A stretch of 64,000 nt of DNA from Hemicordylus capensis (GCF_027244095.1 NC_069660.1:285160863-285224862), one strand, 5' to 3'. Counted from the first letter of the stretch, positions 1 to 11,610 are shown. A program made the numbers and translations. The notes: a model not told the origin generated them from the sequence alone.

Positions 1-2300
1 CATTGTGTTCTGGAAAATCTAAAAAACAAAAACAAAACCCATCTGGTGAACAGTAGATGGCGCAATTCCATTTGCATGGAAGATCTCAACCCGGCAAATT
101 TACAGTACCAGTAGGGCTGATAAGGAAGGCCTGTCGGTCAGATAATGGGCTGATAATAACAGATAAAGGGTGTGTGACGGTGGGGGATAGGTTTGTTGGC
201 TATTCCTATTGCATTTACACTAACTCCAGATCTTGGACATTGCTGTCTTGCTTCGGCAGTCAAAGCAGACCGAACAGCCGCGGCATCTAAGTGACACTTG
301 ACATTTTTTCCATTTACTTGACATCCAACAAAAGGGTCTTTAGGTTCTGTAAAAAGCTAAGCTGCATGAGTGATGTGGCATTTGCTGCTGTTTCTATTTC
401 ATTATGAGACAGACTATAGGTGATTTTCAAAAGCTTTTCCCAAATCTGGCTCCCCTTTGTCCCGGAGAGGCAGGTGGAGGGGGTGGGAAGTAGCCATTAG
501 GACATTCTCGTTTCCAGTGGCCTGTTTGACCACATTGGAAGCACTCCCCTACGGGCTGACGGGCAGTTTCTTGGTGGTAGGTGTCTTGGTTCATGCCTCC
601 TCTTCCCTGTCTTCCACTGTTTCTTTGCCAACCCCCTCTGCTTTGGTTACCCTGCATAGAATTTATCCATGATGCCATGAGCTTTGTCTCAAGTTGTTCT
701 TTTCTCTCTCTCTCTCGAGTGTTTTGACAATGTCTGGCAGTAGCCACTACTTCCATTAGAGATTTTGTTTGCCAGCTGATGCAGATTGTTTTAAGTTGCT
801 GTTGAACTCGAGGCAAGAGCCCATTTACGAAGCATGATGCAATTGATTCAACTGCCTGATTTTCTGGATTTGCTATTCCTGAGTGCAGTTTAAAGCTTTC
901 TTTTAAACGTTGCATATAATCAGCTACAGGCTCTCCTTTTCTTTGTCTACAACTATTAATTTTTGCCCAATCTGCCCGAGGTGGGCACACTATTGGTACA
1001 GCAGCTAAAAGGTTTGCACACAATAGGGTTAACTCATGCCCTGTTCCTGGGTCAGCTGCAGGCCAACGTGATTGCGTATACAGGTGCTGTCTGGTTTCAG
1101 CAGTTGTTATTAAACGTAGGAGCTTATTTAAGTCTTGCCAAGTTGGTCTATAGCATTGAATTATTACTTCTAGTTGCTCCTTGAATTTTTCTGATTGCTC
1201 CCTAATATCAGGGAAATCTCTGATAAGATTTCTAAGGTCTCCCAGGGTCCATGGGGCATGTGCACTTATGAGCTTGCCTTGAGGATTAGAGAGTTCACAC
1301 AATGGAAGTTAAAGGAAGTCCGAATCTGAGTGGAACTCATTCTTTCTTCGTTCCATTGCTGCTTGCTCCCTCTGTGCCCTGGTCTGAATGGGGGAATGGG
1401 TGTTTACCAGGTGCCCCAAGGGACTAGTACCTGAATTCTGGTAGGCTGCTGGTGGTTCTGTTGGATTCCCATTCGTTGTGTCTGTAGGACTGTTTCCAAT
1501 GGTAGGTGTTAGGTGGACCCGGGGACATACGACCTGTTGTGATGGTGATGACAGTCCAGTTGCCAGTGCTACTCCCACTGCTGCTGGTGGTGGTTCTGCC
1601 GGAGTAGGTGGAAAGCCTGAAAAGGAATATATCACATCTTCCTGAGAAGAGGTTGTTTGAAAATTCATTAGTTGCGGATACGAACACGTAGGAGGTGGGG
1701 CAGTAGGTACCGGCATCTGACTTTTGTCTGTTAAGGTTTTAACTTGATGTTGCAATTTATCCAGGGAGTCCCTTAGACTCCTCACTTGAGATTCGTGGAT
1801 TCTTCTAAAAACTTCATCATACCAGCTGAAGAAGGCTTGCCATTCAGGCTGGCTAATTTTAGAGCCTAGGCTTTCCAAAGCCCCTCTTAAATGTAATATT
1901 TGATTTTTATCAAAACTCCCTTCCAAAGGAAATTGTAGTGCATTCCATTTCCCCAGGAATTTTACAGTATCCTTCCCGAAATGCATGTACATGTAGTTTG
2001 CTGGTGTCCCAGCCCTTGGCAGAGCGTCACCCTTAGACTGCCCACTCCCCATTTCCCAGTCCCACTGAGAACTTATATACCTATTTCTCAGTCCCACTGA
2101 GAAGTTACTTACCTAGTCTGATTCTGAAGGATTTGTTCAAATGGGATGGAGTGTCTCAGTCCAGGTGCATCCTTCACAAAGGAGGGCCAAGGCAAGCCCC
2201 ACCAGGGATTTCAAAAGGTCCCCTTACCTAATTGTGCTAGCTTGTGGGGGTTGCTTTCAGTCCATCTCTGCTTCGGGTGCCCCTAGATCAAGTGCATTCA

Positions 2301-2320
2301 CCATGGATGAGCCCCCAAAC
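2301..2320 (-). other. Retroviral primer-binding site, tRNA-Pro type
   Basis: The minus strand reads GTTTGGGGGCTCATCC directly after the LTR end. The murine leukaemia virus site is TGGGGGCTCGTCC (from memory), one difference over this core. Confidence 0.8.
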
Positions 2321-2730
2321 TGTGGAAGAAACAAAGCTTCACTCTTTAATTGATTACCTTCAATCAGACTTTATTTTAGTACTTAGAAAATCACAGTTTA
2401 GCTGAACCGGGCCAAGTGCCAACAGCTGCCAAGCAGTTATTAGGCTCAAGGCCAAGATCAGAGTTCTCCAAGCATATTTATACAAGTCAGATTCTAGCAA
2501 TACATGCAAGCAGCTACTGACACACTGCACATGTCCGACAAGCAATGAGAACTTTCATTGTTCCTACAATTGTTACAATGACCAGCTTAGCTTTAGCTTC
2601 TACTGAGCACAATATGCTTCTGTTTCACAGCCTTGCAAGTTAGATACATTTCTACTGCAACTTTATCTTTTTTCCACAGCCTAGCTGAGACTTTCACTCA
2701 TGCTAGCAAAATGTACCTTTTCCACTAACA
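2321..2730 (-). repeat. LTR of the ERV fossil (5' LTR of a minus-strand copy)
   Basis: On the minus strand it starts TGTTAGTGGA and ends TTCTTCCACA, giving about 410 bp bounded by TG and CA, with an AATAAA signal inside near 2370. The primer-binding site follows it directly, which fixes the orientation. Target duplication cannot be tested because the partner LTR is off the window. Confidence 0.85.
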
Positions 2731-2804
2731 TTCCAGTCTTCAGCTCTGTCATCTGGCTCCATTGCATTTACTTTCCCATACACATTTACAGAGATGGGCC
2801 TGGT

Positions 2805-3167
2805 GGGGTCTAATTCTGAAGGCTGGGAAATGTAGGACCAACAAAAGGAAGTACTTTTTCACACAGTGCATAATTAATCTATGAAATTCTCTGCTATGGG
2901 ATGTGGTGATGGCCAATAGCTTGGATGGCTTTACAAAGGGCTTAGACAAATTCATGGGGAAAGGTCTCTCAGCTAGTCTGGTGGCTATATGCCACCTCCA
3001 GTCTCAGAGGCAAGATGCCTCTAAACACCAGTTAAATACAGCAAGAGAGAAGGAATGTCCTCACCTCTTGCCTGTGGGCTTCTCAGAGGCATCTGGTGGG
3101 CCACTGTGTGAAACAGGATGCTGGACTGGACAGGCCTTGGGCCTGATCCAGCAGGGCTGTTCTTATG
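2805..3167 (+). mobile_element. CR1 LINE 3' fragment
   Basis: Non-coding CR1 3' region: GGGATGTGGTGATGGCC, then GGCTTTACAAAGGGCTTAG, ending CCTGATCCAGCAGGGCTG and TTCTTATGT, the classic amniote CR1 tail. Five fragments of this family occur in the window. Confidence 0.85.
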
Positions 3168-3171
3168 TAGA

Positions 3172-3322
3172 CTGATTCAGACCATTGGTCCATCTACCTC
3201 AGTATTGTCCACATTGGCTGGCTATGGCTGTCCAAGGTTTCAGGCAGGAGTCTTCCCAGCCCTGGAGATTGAACCTGGAACCTTTTCACATGCTCTACTA
3301 CTGAGTGACGGCCTCATCCCTT
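3172..3322 (-). mobile_element. tRNA-derived SINE with the shared CR1-like tail
   Basis: Read on the minus strand: a tRNA-like head (ACTCAGTAGTAGAGCATG as A box, GGTTCAATCTCC as B box), then a body and a tail with GGACCAATGGTCTGA. The tail is the same as in the 5S-derived SINEs of this window. Confidence 0.75.
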
Positions 3323-3344
3323 ATAATAATACTCCCTGATAATA

Positions 3345-3500
3345 ATACCCTAAAGGGTCATTGTAAGTATTACAGATAGATAATACACATGAAGTGCTTT
3401 AAACAATGAAAGCATTATACAAATCTATCTGTCTATCTATCTATCTATCTGTCTGTCTGTCTATCTATCTGAATGTCTGTTTGTTTGTCTGTCTGTTCCC
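3345..3500. repeat. CTAT/CTGT microsatellite next to a possible MIR-like fragment
   Basis: From about 3421 to 3500 there is a run of TCTA and CTGT tetranucleotides. The 75 bases before it (GGTCATTGTAAGTATTACAG, GAAGTGCTTTAAACA) resemble the end of a core-SINE, weakly. Confidence 0.5.
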
Positions 3501-5315
3501 TGTACATTCCTACACCCTTTGAGCTATTGGGATCAAACTTTGCAAAGTGACTTCCTATGACCCTATGAGTAACATAGGGTACCTGGGAACCCCGACAACC
3601 ACCTCACACATACAGACAAATATACAGCAGCTATATCCACAAAATTTATGGATGCAATAACAAAGAGTCACATTTATGGTGAAACTCACACCATAAGCCG
3701 AAGCAACATTGGGTACTTAAAGCTAGTGCAAAGTATTATTAATTTCTATGTATTACTGTTCTGAAGCGCCTCTGTGCATCTGCAGAGTGCTTTCCTTTGT
3801 TGTTAACTAACCAAAACCTATCCTCACACACCTGTGATCAAGGGGCAAAGACCCTAGATCAAAAAGGGAATGCTAATATCCTCCCATCCAATTTTTTTTT
3901 TAATTTTTGAAAATTAAGCAATGGCTCAAATAGTGCAAATAAAATGCATGTATCTTCTAGATAAAGCCAATTCAGAAAAAAGTGGAAAGGGAAGAAATAT
4001 TAAAAATAGGAGTGTTACCCCTACTGGAACATTTTAAACTGTAAAATATAAATGTTAACTGTTATGTAAAATAGGAGTATGGCATGTTTGTTTAAGAAGT
4101 TTAGAAATTGGGTCTCATTAAAACCAGACAAATCAGTAGTTGAAAGTGGTGGTAGTTCAAAAAATGTTAGTATGGCAATGTTATTTTAGGAGGAAATGGA
4201 TTGGCATGTCTGCTAACATCTTTTGGGAGATATTTATATTTATTCTAAGTCACCTTGTGTATTTATTTATTTATTTATTTAGCATATTTTTATACCACCC
4301 AAAACACAAGTTCTCTGGGTGGTTTACAAGATAATAAAAGATTAACATATTTCAACAATTAAAATTTAAAAAGTTAAAACTATTAAAACACAATTAAATG
4401 TGTTTAATTACAATGATTTATCACAGAAAGGTGAGATATGTAAATGTTGAAATAAATAACGCCCTATCCTGTTCTTTTGAACCGCATGGCATTGCAAACC
4501 CTTTTCTAGATAATTCATAAATTTTAAACCAAATGAATCACAACTCTAGACAGGTTTATTCAGAATTAAATCCAAATAGGATTATTTCTAAGCAAATAGC
4601 ATAAGACTGATAAGATAAAATACATGAGGTTCCCAAGTGTTCATTCACCCAGACACTGATCAGACCTAGATCCGTTTCTTCAACAATCTTCAACAAGGTG
4701 GATCATAAACCCTGGCTCTCAGGCCTTGTACTTGACCATGTACTTCACAGATTGCGTGGTCCATATGCCCTTGACTGTATGAGATTTAGGAGTCATCCCC
4801 ATTTCCTGCAGCTGACACACAACCATATCATGCAGAGTTTCAATGAAATGACTGCAGATGCAATCATTTTAACAGTGAAGCTGGGTAAAGGCCCCTTCAA
4901 ATGAAGCATGTGTTGAGCATGTCTGAATAAGTGTGTGTATGTGCATACACTGCTAAGATTATACATGCACTGGACATAATGTGGGAATACAGGTGCTCTG
5001 CTCCTTTAATTTTTAAATTGCTATAAAGCCTATGTGCAAAGTTCATGGATTACAGACTTGAGCCCCAATGCTTCCCCCTTTCAACCCACCCAACAGAAAC
5101 ATTCACAGCAAGAAAAATGCATTTGATAAGGTGAAGATTGTGATAATTTAACTGCACTAGTTAGTTAACCCCCTCTCCAACAGTACCACCTCTTAATAGA
5201 AGCATTAAATCATTTTTTAAAGTTAAAAAAACAACAACCCCAAGTTGTTATGGTAAGAACTAATCTGCCTACTTTCCTTTCACTATAATCTTAATTTATA
5301 ATTACCATCTTCATG
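3501..5315. other. Intergenic DNA, mostly without recognisable content
   Basis: AT-rich sequence. At about 4258-4385 there is a minus-strand LINE/SINE-type end (TTTA repeats then ATACCACCCAAAACACAAG and GGTGGTTTACAAGATAATAA). The bases from 3500 to 3590 (GGGATCAAACTTTGCAAAGT) may belong to an old element. No gene is seen. Confidence 0.5.
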
Positions 5316-6098
5316 TTAGCCCACTTCAGCTTTAAACATTCACATGTCCGCCATCTTGAGTTGGGGTATGGATGACATCATCACAAACTATGCCGTTGAG
5401 GTGTCCCTATGTGTCCCTACAGTTACCAAGTTTGACAGTCCACAAGTTAGCCCACTTGTGCCTCAACCATTCACATGTCCACCATATTGAATCAGGGTGG
5501 ATGGCATCATTACTAACTACGCGCTTGAGCCATCCCTATGTGTCCCTACAGCTGTAGCAAGTTTGATTCAAATTGGTTAGGCGTTTCACAAGTTAGCCCA
5601 CTCGCACCTCAAACATTCATGCATCTGACATCTTTTATTGGGGTATATGACAGCATCACAAACTATGACTCTGAGGTGTCCCTATGTGTCCCTACAACTG
5701 TTCCAAATTTGGTTCAAATTGGTTCCCACTTGCATCTCAAACGTTCATGTGACCGCCATCTTGAATTGGGGTGGATGACAAACTACGCCGTTTAGGTGTC
5801 CCTATATGTCCCTACAACTGCACCAAATTTGGTTCAAATCGGTTAAGTGGTTCACAGGTTAGCCCACTTGCCATTGAAGCCCTCCTCTGTGTCTCTACAG
5901 CTTTAGCAAATTTGGTTCAAATCAGTTAGGCAATTCATGAGTTAGCCCACTTGCGCCTCAAACATTTACGTGTCTGCCATCTTGAATTGGGGTGGATGAC
6001 ATCATTACAAACTATGCCATTGAGGTGTCCCTATGTGTCCCTACAACGTATCCAAATTTGGTTCATATTGGCCAAGACATTGCAAAGTTGTTAGGTGG
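5316..6098 (+). repeat. Tandem array of about six diverged 130-145 bp units
   Basis: The word GCCCACTT recurs near 5320, 5451, 5597, 5725, 5863 and 5945. Each unit carries CCGCCATCTTGAATTGGGG, GGTGTCCCTATGTGTCCCTA and CCAAATTTGGTTCAAATTGG, in the same order and orientation. The fifth unit is shortened. Several units are open in one frame for a short distance, but no protein is recognisable. Confidence 0.85.
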
Positions 6099-6099
6099 G

Positions 6100-6100
<1 letters not shown>

Positions 6101-6153
<53 letters not shown>
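6101..6153. repeat. (AC)n microsatellite
   Basis: About 26 uninterrupted AC units directly after the tandem array. Confidence 0.97.
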
Positions 6154-6157
<4 letters not shown>

Positions 6158-6315
6158 CTCTGCCGGGTTATCTCATAAGCTTACTTTCCTTAAGGAAAGT
6201 AGGCTAAAAACAAGACATGAGTCTCTGGCAAGGGTTCCCCTCCCCCCCCCCGCCTCCTTCTAGCAATTTTACTTAAAAAAAAAACACAACTCACCAGAAA
6301 GCTGCTGCATGCAGC

Positions 6316-6318
<3 letters not shown>

Positions 6319-6362
<44 letters not shown>

Positions 6363-6369
6363 TGTGTGT
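6319..6369. repeat. (AG)n then (TG)n microsatellite
   Basis: About 21 AG units followed by a short TG run. Confidence 0.96.
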
Positions 6370-7112
6370 ATAATCTCAATGGCCAAAGAAGGGGAAGATA
6401 CAGGAACCAAACTGAAAAATAATTATAAAGGGGAAATGAATGCATTAGCATCTTTTTCTATTTGTGCATTAGAATGAAATTTCTCTTAATAGCAGAAAAC
6501 TGTGACATACATTATACTGAAATTTTGAACTTTGCCAAGGTCAAGATAATATAATGCTGGGAAACAATTCAAAGTTATTGTGCATCCTGTCTCTAAAAAG
6601 GAACAAGGACTCATACGCGGCAAATTAATACATTTCAATTCTGTGTTTCTTCAGATATACATTTATGCTTTGACATTTGCTTTACTGCTACCAAATAGTC
6701 TTTGTGACTATTTTTATTTGGCATTTAATTTGGAAATGCTTTTAAGGTGTACCAAACTGAGGAGGGGAATTGGAAAAATGAATACAGGCACATCCAGCTT
6801 CGAAAATAAATCCACTTTCTACTGTTCAAACTGGTTGCTGTTGGGTGCAAGGGCCACCTGCCGCTCCCACCACCAAGCCTACCAGCTGAGTTACCACTGG
6901 GCACAAGGGCCACCCACTACCCCTCCACGATGCTCAACACAGGGGTTTCTGCTGGGTGTTTGAGCTTCCTGCCACCTCTTTCAGCAAGCTTGGCAGCTGG
7001 GCTGCCACGGTGGACTGTTTCCAATCTCTTAAGCCTGATTAGAGATGGGAAGAACTACGTTGCCTCCGGGGCTCTGGAGCAGGGGTTTATTTTTCTCAAG
7101 TGTGCAGAATAT
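6370..7112. other. Intergenic stretch, no gene seen
   Basis: It includes a GC-richer part at about 6830-7030 with a loose internal repeat (GGGTGCAAGGGCCACCTGCC and GGGCACAAGGGCCACCCACT). Open frames there are short and unrecognisable. Confidence 0.45.
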
Positions 7113-7575
7113 AGCATAAGAAGAACCCTGCTGGGTCAGGCCCAAGGCCTATCTAGTCCAGCACCCTGTTTCCCACTGAGTGATCCACCACATGCTTTGG
7201 GAAGCCACAGCACCAGGAGATGAAGGCATGCCCCCTCTCCTGCTGTTGCTCCCCACAACTGGTATTCGGAGGCATCTTGCCTCTGAACATGGAGGTAGCT
7301 TATAGCCACTGATAGACCTATCCTCCATGAATTTATCTAAGCCCCTTTTAAGGCCATCCAAGCTGGTGGTCATTAGCACACCCCCTGGCCGGGAATTCCA
7401 AAGATTAATTATGTGCTGGGTGAAAAACTATGTGTCAGCCCTAAATTTCATGGTAATCAGTTTCGTGGGATGACCCCTGGTTCTAGTGTTGTGAGAAAGG
7501 GAAAATAGCTCTCTGTCTCTCCACACCCTGAATAATTTTATAGACCTCTATCATGCCTCCCCTTAGTCACTTCAG
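7113..7575 (-). mobile_element. CR1 LINE 3' fragment
   Basis: On the plus strand it opens with the reversed CR1 tail (CATAAGAAGAACCCTGCTGG, GGTCAGGCCCAAGGCCTATC), then the reversed 3' region including ACCTCTATCATGCCTCCCC. It is the longest CR1 piece in the window, about 460 bp. Confidence 0.85.
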
Positions 7576-8427
7576 ATCCATCATTTGGAAGGCTGGACGG
7601 ATCCATAGTGATGCTGAGGGTTGAGCCATGAAGCTCATACAAGCTTCAGGTTTTATCAATGTGGACACACTAACCTATATTCTAAAATCAAACTAAACTG
7701 TTTGTAACATGCCCTAAAAAGAGGCAGAAATTAGTTATTCCTTTTATACTTGTTACCACCAGATTAAATCAGAGGGGTTATTAAAATTCCGTTCTGGCAC
7801 CTGCACTAATTAGTTTTCTCTCCATGGGTTTTAAAAGTGGCAGACTCAGCTTTATGATAATGATCAATATTTAAAGCAAGTATAAACATGTTCATTCCAT
7901 TTCTCCTGGCTCATGCACTGCCCTATTCATTTACTGTCAGGAAAACAAGTATACCTCATTGTTCCAAGCCCAGCACAATGAGGAATTTGGGACACTAATA
8001 AGGTAGGCATTTGCTGAATCAGCACTCGCATTTCTTGTCATTCAGCCACCAAAAGAACCATTTTAAAAAATGAGAGGGAAAGGGCTGAGGTTTGCCAGAG
8101 TGCAGAGAAAACTCTGAAGTTGATTGTTTAATCATATTCCAAAACATGGAAATGAAGTTCAGGAAAAGGATAAGATATTCAACAAACCACACTTCTGAGA
8201 TGCTCCCATGTGCCAGAAACAGCTTTAGTCCATGCCCCCTCCCACGCCACGTTCAAAAGTGTCCTATGCCATTGGTCCTCAGCTGATAGGTCAGAACTGA
8301 CATGTTGGTCATACCATGACTTACTGAGGTGGGTTGCATCAGCAACATCACCATTTTCTTATTTGGCTTGTTTAGGATGTTTTTAAGAGGAGGCAGGCAG
8401 GGAATGGCCTGAAGGCAAATGCAGTAT
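7576..8427. other. Intergenic stretch, nothing recognised
   Basis: AT-rich sequence without a supported gene, repeat end or tandem array. Confidence 0.4.
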
Positions 8428-8471
8428 CCTTGTTGAAGCTAAGCAGGTTGGAGCCTGATCAGTGGCTGACA
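8428..8471 (+). repeat. 5S-rRNA-like fragment (old 5S-derived SINE head)
   Basis: TTGAAGCTAAGCAGGTTGGA and GCCTGATCAGTGGCT match the internal promoter region of 5S rRNA (GAAGCTAAGCAGGGTCGGGCCTGGT). It is too short and diverged to be a 5S gene. Confidence 0.55.
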
Positions 8472-8472
8472 C

Positions 8473-9114
8473 CCTAATAGAATGCATACATTAAGGACCA
8501 TGGGGACATGCTGGGAGTCTTTGTGCAATTCCCCCAGGCCCCCTGCGCATGCGCTGATGTGCAAGAGCCATTAGAGTTCAGAGCTCTGCCTATGCTCCAG
8601 AAGTGCTCTGTAAGGTCAGAAACAAATTGCGGAGGGTCATATGTTTCTGATCTTACAGAGCACTTGAGAGGAGAGCTGGTCTTGTGGTAGCAAGCATGAC
8701 TTGTCCCCATAGCTAAGCAGGGTCTGCGCTGGTTGCATATGAATGGGAGACTTGATGTGTGAGCACTGCAAGATATTCCCCTCAGGGGATGAAGCCGCTC
8801 TGGGAAGAGCAGAAGGTTTCAAGTTCCCTCCCTGGCTTCTCCAAGATAGGGCTGAGAGAGATTCCTGGCTGCAACCTTGGAGAAGCCACTGCCAGTCTGT
8901 GAAGACAATACTGAGCTAGATAGACCAATGGTCTGACTCAGTATATGGCAGTTTCCTATGTTCCTATGTTCCACTTCAAAGGCGTGGGCAGTGCACTAAA
9001 CTCTAATGGCTCTTGCACAACAGCCCACACACAGGGAGGCTGGGCGATTGTAGAACGGTGCAAGGGCTCCTGGTATAACCCCAGAGCCTCTCCTTATGCA
9101 TGCATTTTGTTAGG
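8473..9114. mobile_element. Fold-back DNA transposon, split by a 5S-derived SINE
   Basis: The left arm starts CCTAATAGAATGCATACATT and includes GTGCAAGAGCCATTAGAGTT. The right arm is its imperfect inverse (AACTCTAATGGCTCTTGCAC, ending GCATGCATTTTGTTAGG). Inside the left part a strong hairpin pairs 8603-8623 with 8643-8663 (20 of 21 positions). The SINE at 8667-8970 sits between hairpin and right arm. No target duplication is obvious. Confidence 0.7.
8667..8970 (+). mobile_element. 5S-rRNA-derived SINE, near full length
   Basis: The head reads GAGCTGGTCTTGTGGTAGCA then AGCTAAGCAGGGTCTGCGCT and GAATGGGAGACT, which matches the 5S rRNA internal control region (AGCTAAGCAGGGTC, GGATGGGAGACC). The tail is GACCAATGGTCTGACTCAG and TTTCCTATGTTCCTATG. 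It is one of at least five substantial copies here. Confidence 0.88.
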
Positions 9115-9851
9115 ATGTCAGTCACTGTGGCCAGGAGACTGCTTGAGGGCCCTCTGTACACTACCCAACACAGGAAAAGATGGGAAGTAAAAAGAATGCA
9201 TGAGAGACACAAAAGTGGGAATGAGCCCTTTCTCACGAGCACAGAAAAGGTTCTGACGGGGTGAAGGGAGGAAGCTTTGAAAAGCTTACCTCCCCTGCAG
9301 ATGAGCAGGTCCTTGCCTCTGGGTGGGTGGATCGCCCGCCCAGGTAATCACTGGCTACTGCTAGTTGCTCCGAGGGTCAGAGAGTCAGGATACATTGCCT
9401 CGCATTGCATCACCCCCTGGAGCTCCAATAAAGCACCGTGCAAGTGTGCAGTACATTATGGGGATCCCCCTTCCCCAAGTCTGATAGGTAAATTGATAGG
9501 TAAAACTCCCTTAACCTCGTTTTAAAGGGAGGCTTCATAGGTGGGTTTGCTGCCATGGTGCCACTGGGATTGATGCCAGCGGTTCACACACGTGTTTAAA
9601 ACTGGGCTGGGCTCCCTCAGCCCGGTTTTGCACATGCATGTGAATAGCCTCAATATATATTGTTAAAGTGGGCCCCGTGTTTTAGGTTGGTGCTAAGGGT
9701 AGGTTCTAGTTCTAAGTAGCTGAAGACTACTAAGAGACTACAGGAATCATTGTGGCCAGCAGATACCGCCTGATTTAAATCATTTGATGTAATGCACAAA
9801 GGTCATCCCAAGCAGTGCCACCGAATGTGAGAGAGGATTCTGTTGTATGAA
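9115..9851. other. Intergenic stretch; possible old hAT-like element at 9220-9650
   Basis: The ends near 9222 (GAGCCCTTTCTCACGAGCAC) and 9650 (CATGCATGTGAATAGCCTCA) are weakly inverse to each other, and a self-complementary stretch lies near 9600-9630 (ACTGGGCTGGGCTCCC, CAGCCCGGTT). No gene is seen. Confidence 0.35.
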
Positions 9852-9856
9852 CTTGA

Positions 9857-10299
9857 TGTTGGAGATGAAGTTCTAGTGCATCGACCTTTTGCACCAACTG
9901 TCCTAATGACCACTAGGGGCATTGGGAGTAGAGGCAGTGAGTCAGGGTCTTCCTATCTGTCCCTACTCTATGACCCCTGAACTGACTCCTCAGGTACTTC
10001 CTGTGCCGCTGAGTCACAATCCTTCCTTTCCTCCTAGAGAGCAGATGGAAACATCTCTCTCTCCCTCCTTACCTATCCATTATGTAGTCCTTTAGATTAG
10101 ATATAGGTCTTTCCTATCTAAGTGTATTTAACCAATAAATATTTAGTGTTTAGTCATACAAGGATCTCCATGTGTTTTCTCTAAATAGCTGCAATATCCA
10201 AACCATCCTCTGCTACCTACTCTGTAACTGGAGTGTGTGCTCATTCCTTAGTGCTCTGCTGTTTTACCTATTGTGGTTACAAATCAACAACCTCTAACA
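9857..10299. repeat. Solo LTR fossil with exact 5-bp target duplication
   Basis: It starts TGTTGGAGATGAAG and ends CAACCTCTAACA, 443 bp, and is flanked on both sides by CTTGA (9852-9856 and 10300-10304). TG...CA ends and a perfect 5-bp duplication are diagnostic of an LTR insertion. Ty3/Gypsy-like or retroviral origin is not resolved. No internal region remains. The intact duplication suggests moderate age. Confidence 0.85.
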
Positions 10300-10304
10300 C
10301 TTGA

Positions 10305-11610
10305 TTCTCTCAGAAGAGTGATCCAGACTGACCATTCAACGTGTCTTCTTCTCATTGCTGTACATAAAAATTAATGGGCCACCTTTAATGGCCTGGATAT
10401 AGATGTTGAGTGGTGGCTAAGAACTCACCATGATGCTGATTACACCAGAACCAGAGTGGCTGCTGGCTGGGAAGTTGAAAGAAATCTAGTTTGGGTGCCC
10501 ATACAGTTCATAAAGCAAAACAACTAAAATAAGTCATTATGGGTGTCCACTGAACTTCATATATGTTATAAATACCATTTATTAGCACTGTCTCATAATC
10601 CTGTATGCTTTGGGCAGATTTATTTTACAAAGAGGTTTCTTACAGCCTGCATGTCTGCAGACAAAACAGTAAAATGATTACCATCAAACTGCACTAAAAA
10701 TACAAGTTATATAAAGAGATCATTTGGTGTTTTATATTGGGGGCATGGCTGGCGGTTGGGATAGGCGTGGCTGTAGCGGCTGTCATGGAGAGTGCCTGCA
10801 CTTCTGAATTTGCAATTACACCATTGGTCATCACTCCCCCACTTCCGCTTGCCTTCTCCTTTCACCATTTCCCCACCGCCCTTTTCTACCTGTCACTTGG
10901 AACGAATTTTTTCTGCCACATCTATTTATTTTTCTTCCGGATGACACTCAGTATCAGTGCGGGTGTGCACAACTGCATGTAATATCTGCATCTAGTATAA
11001 GCGGATAACATACTGCAAAACAGTATTTTAGTGCAGCATATTATCTCAGTGTAGTGACATGTGGATGCCCAATGTCTGGCACTGAGAATCATCTCTAGAA
11101 GAAAAATGAGCAGATTCAACAGGCTAAAGATTTGTGAAAATCTGCAGACCATTTAGGTAGCATTCTCTCTTCTGGCCTCGGAAGAAACATTTGTTGTTGA
11201 TTTGCTGTTGACATAAAGTGATGTGGAAAGCTAACACCTTTCCCATTTATATTTCAAAAGGAGTTTGGTGCATTGTTTTCTCTGGAATATGCCTGATTTA
11301 GGTCACAAGTGCTAAACACCAACTGTGCCAAACCCATGAAAGGACCACCCCTGACCGTCAGAAATGCTAGACTAGATGGAAGCTTGGCCTAATCCAGTAT
11401 AATCTTTCTTAACTTGTGGGGATTTTGTGTTCACTTCACATCTTTATTCTAGACTGCATGCCTGCAGTCATTGTGCTAATTCCTGATCTGCTCTTTGGAC
11501 AAGCAGCAGTCAATAGAGGAACTAGGAAGGCAGCAACCCAAAGTGCCTTACGGTTTTCAGTGGTGTGGTGCGGTGTCATCATAGCTGACATTCAAAACCT
11601 CTTACAGCTT
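10305..11610. other. Intergenic stretch, nothing recognised
   Basis: No supported gene or repeat. Short open frames (for example 10737-10982) have no family resemblance. Confidence 0.4.

Larger units (their letters stand above)
1..2730 (-). mobile_element. Endogenous retrovirus fossil, gammaretrovirus-like, 5' part (LTR, PBS, gag, start of protease region)
   Basis: The element is read on the minus strand and runs off the left edge. Parts: one LTR at 2321-2730, a tRNA-Pro-type primer-binding site at about 2301-2320, a gag region at about 427-2097, and from 426 to the edge a stretch resembling the start of a retroviral protease. The gag product starts with a myristoylation-type MGSG, has a Pro-rich middle, capsid-like sequence and one CCHC zinc knuckle. 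One knuckle plus a tRNA-Pro primer site fits gammaretrovirus-like (class I) ERVs. gag is open over most of its length, with about one break seen, so the copy is not very old. The other LTR is outside the window. Confidence 0.85.

Noticed and set aside
6101-6369. CRISPR-like or other functional array near the simple repeats
   Set aside because: These are plain AC and AG microsatellites, and the upstream 130-145 bp units have no spacer-repeat structure.
9222-9655. Complete hAT-like element
   Set aside because: Ends are only weakly inverse and no target duplication was found; listed only as a possibility within the intergenic stretch.
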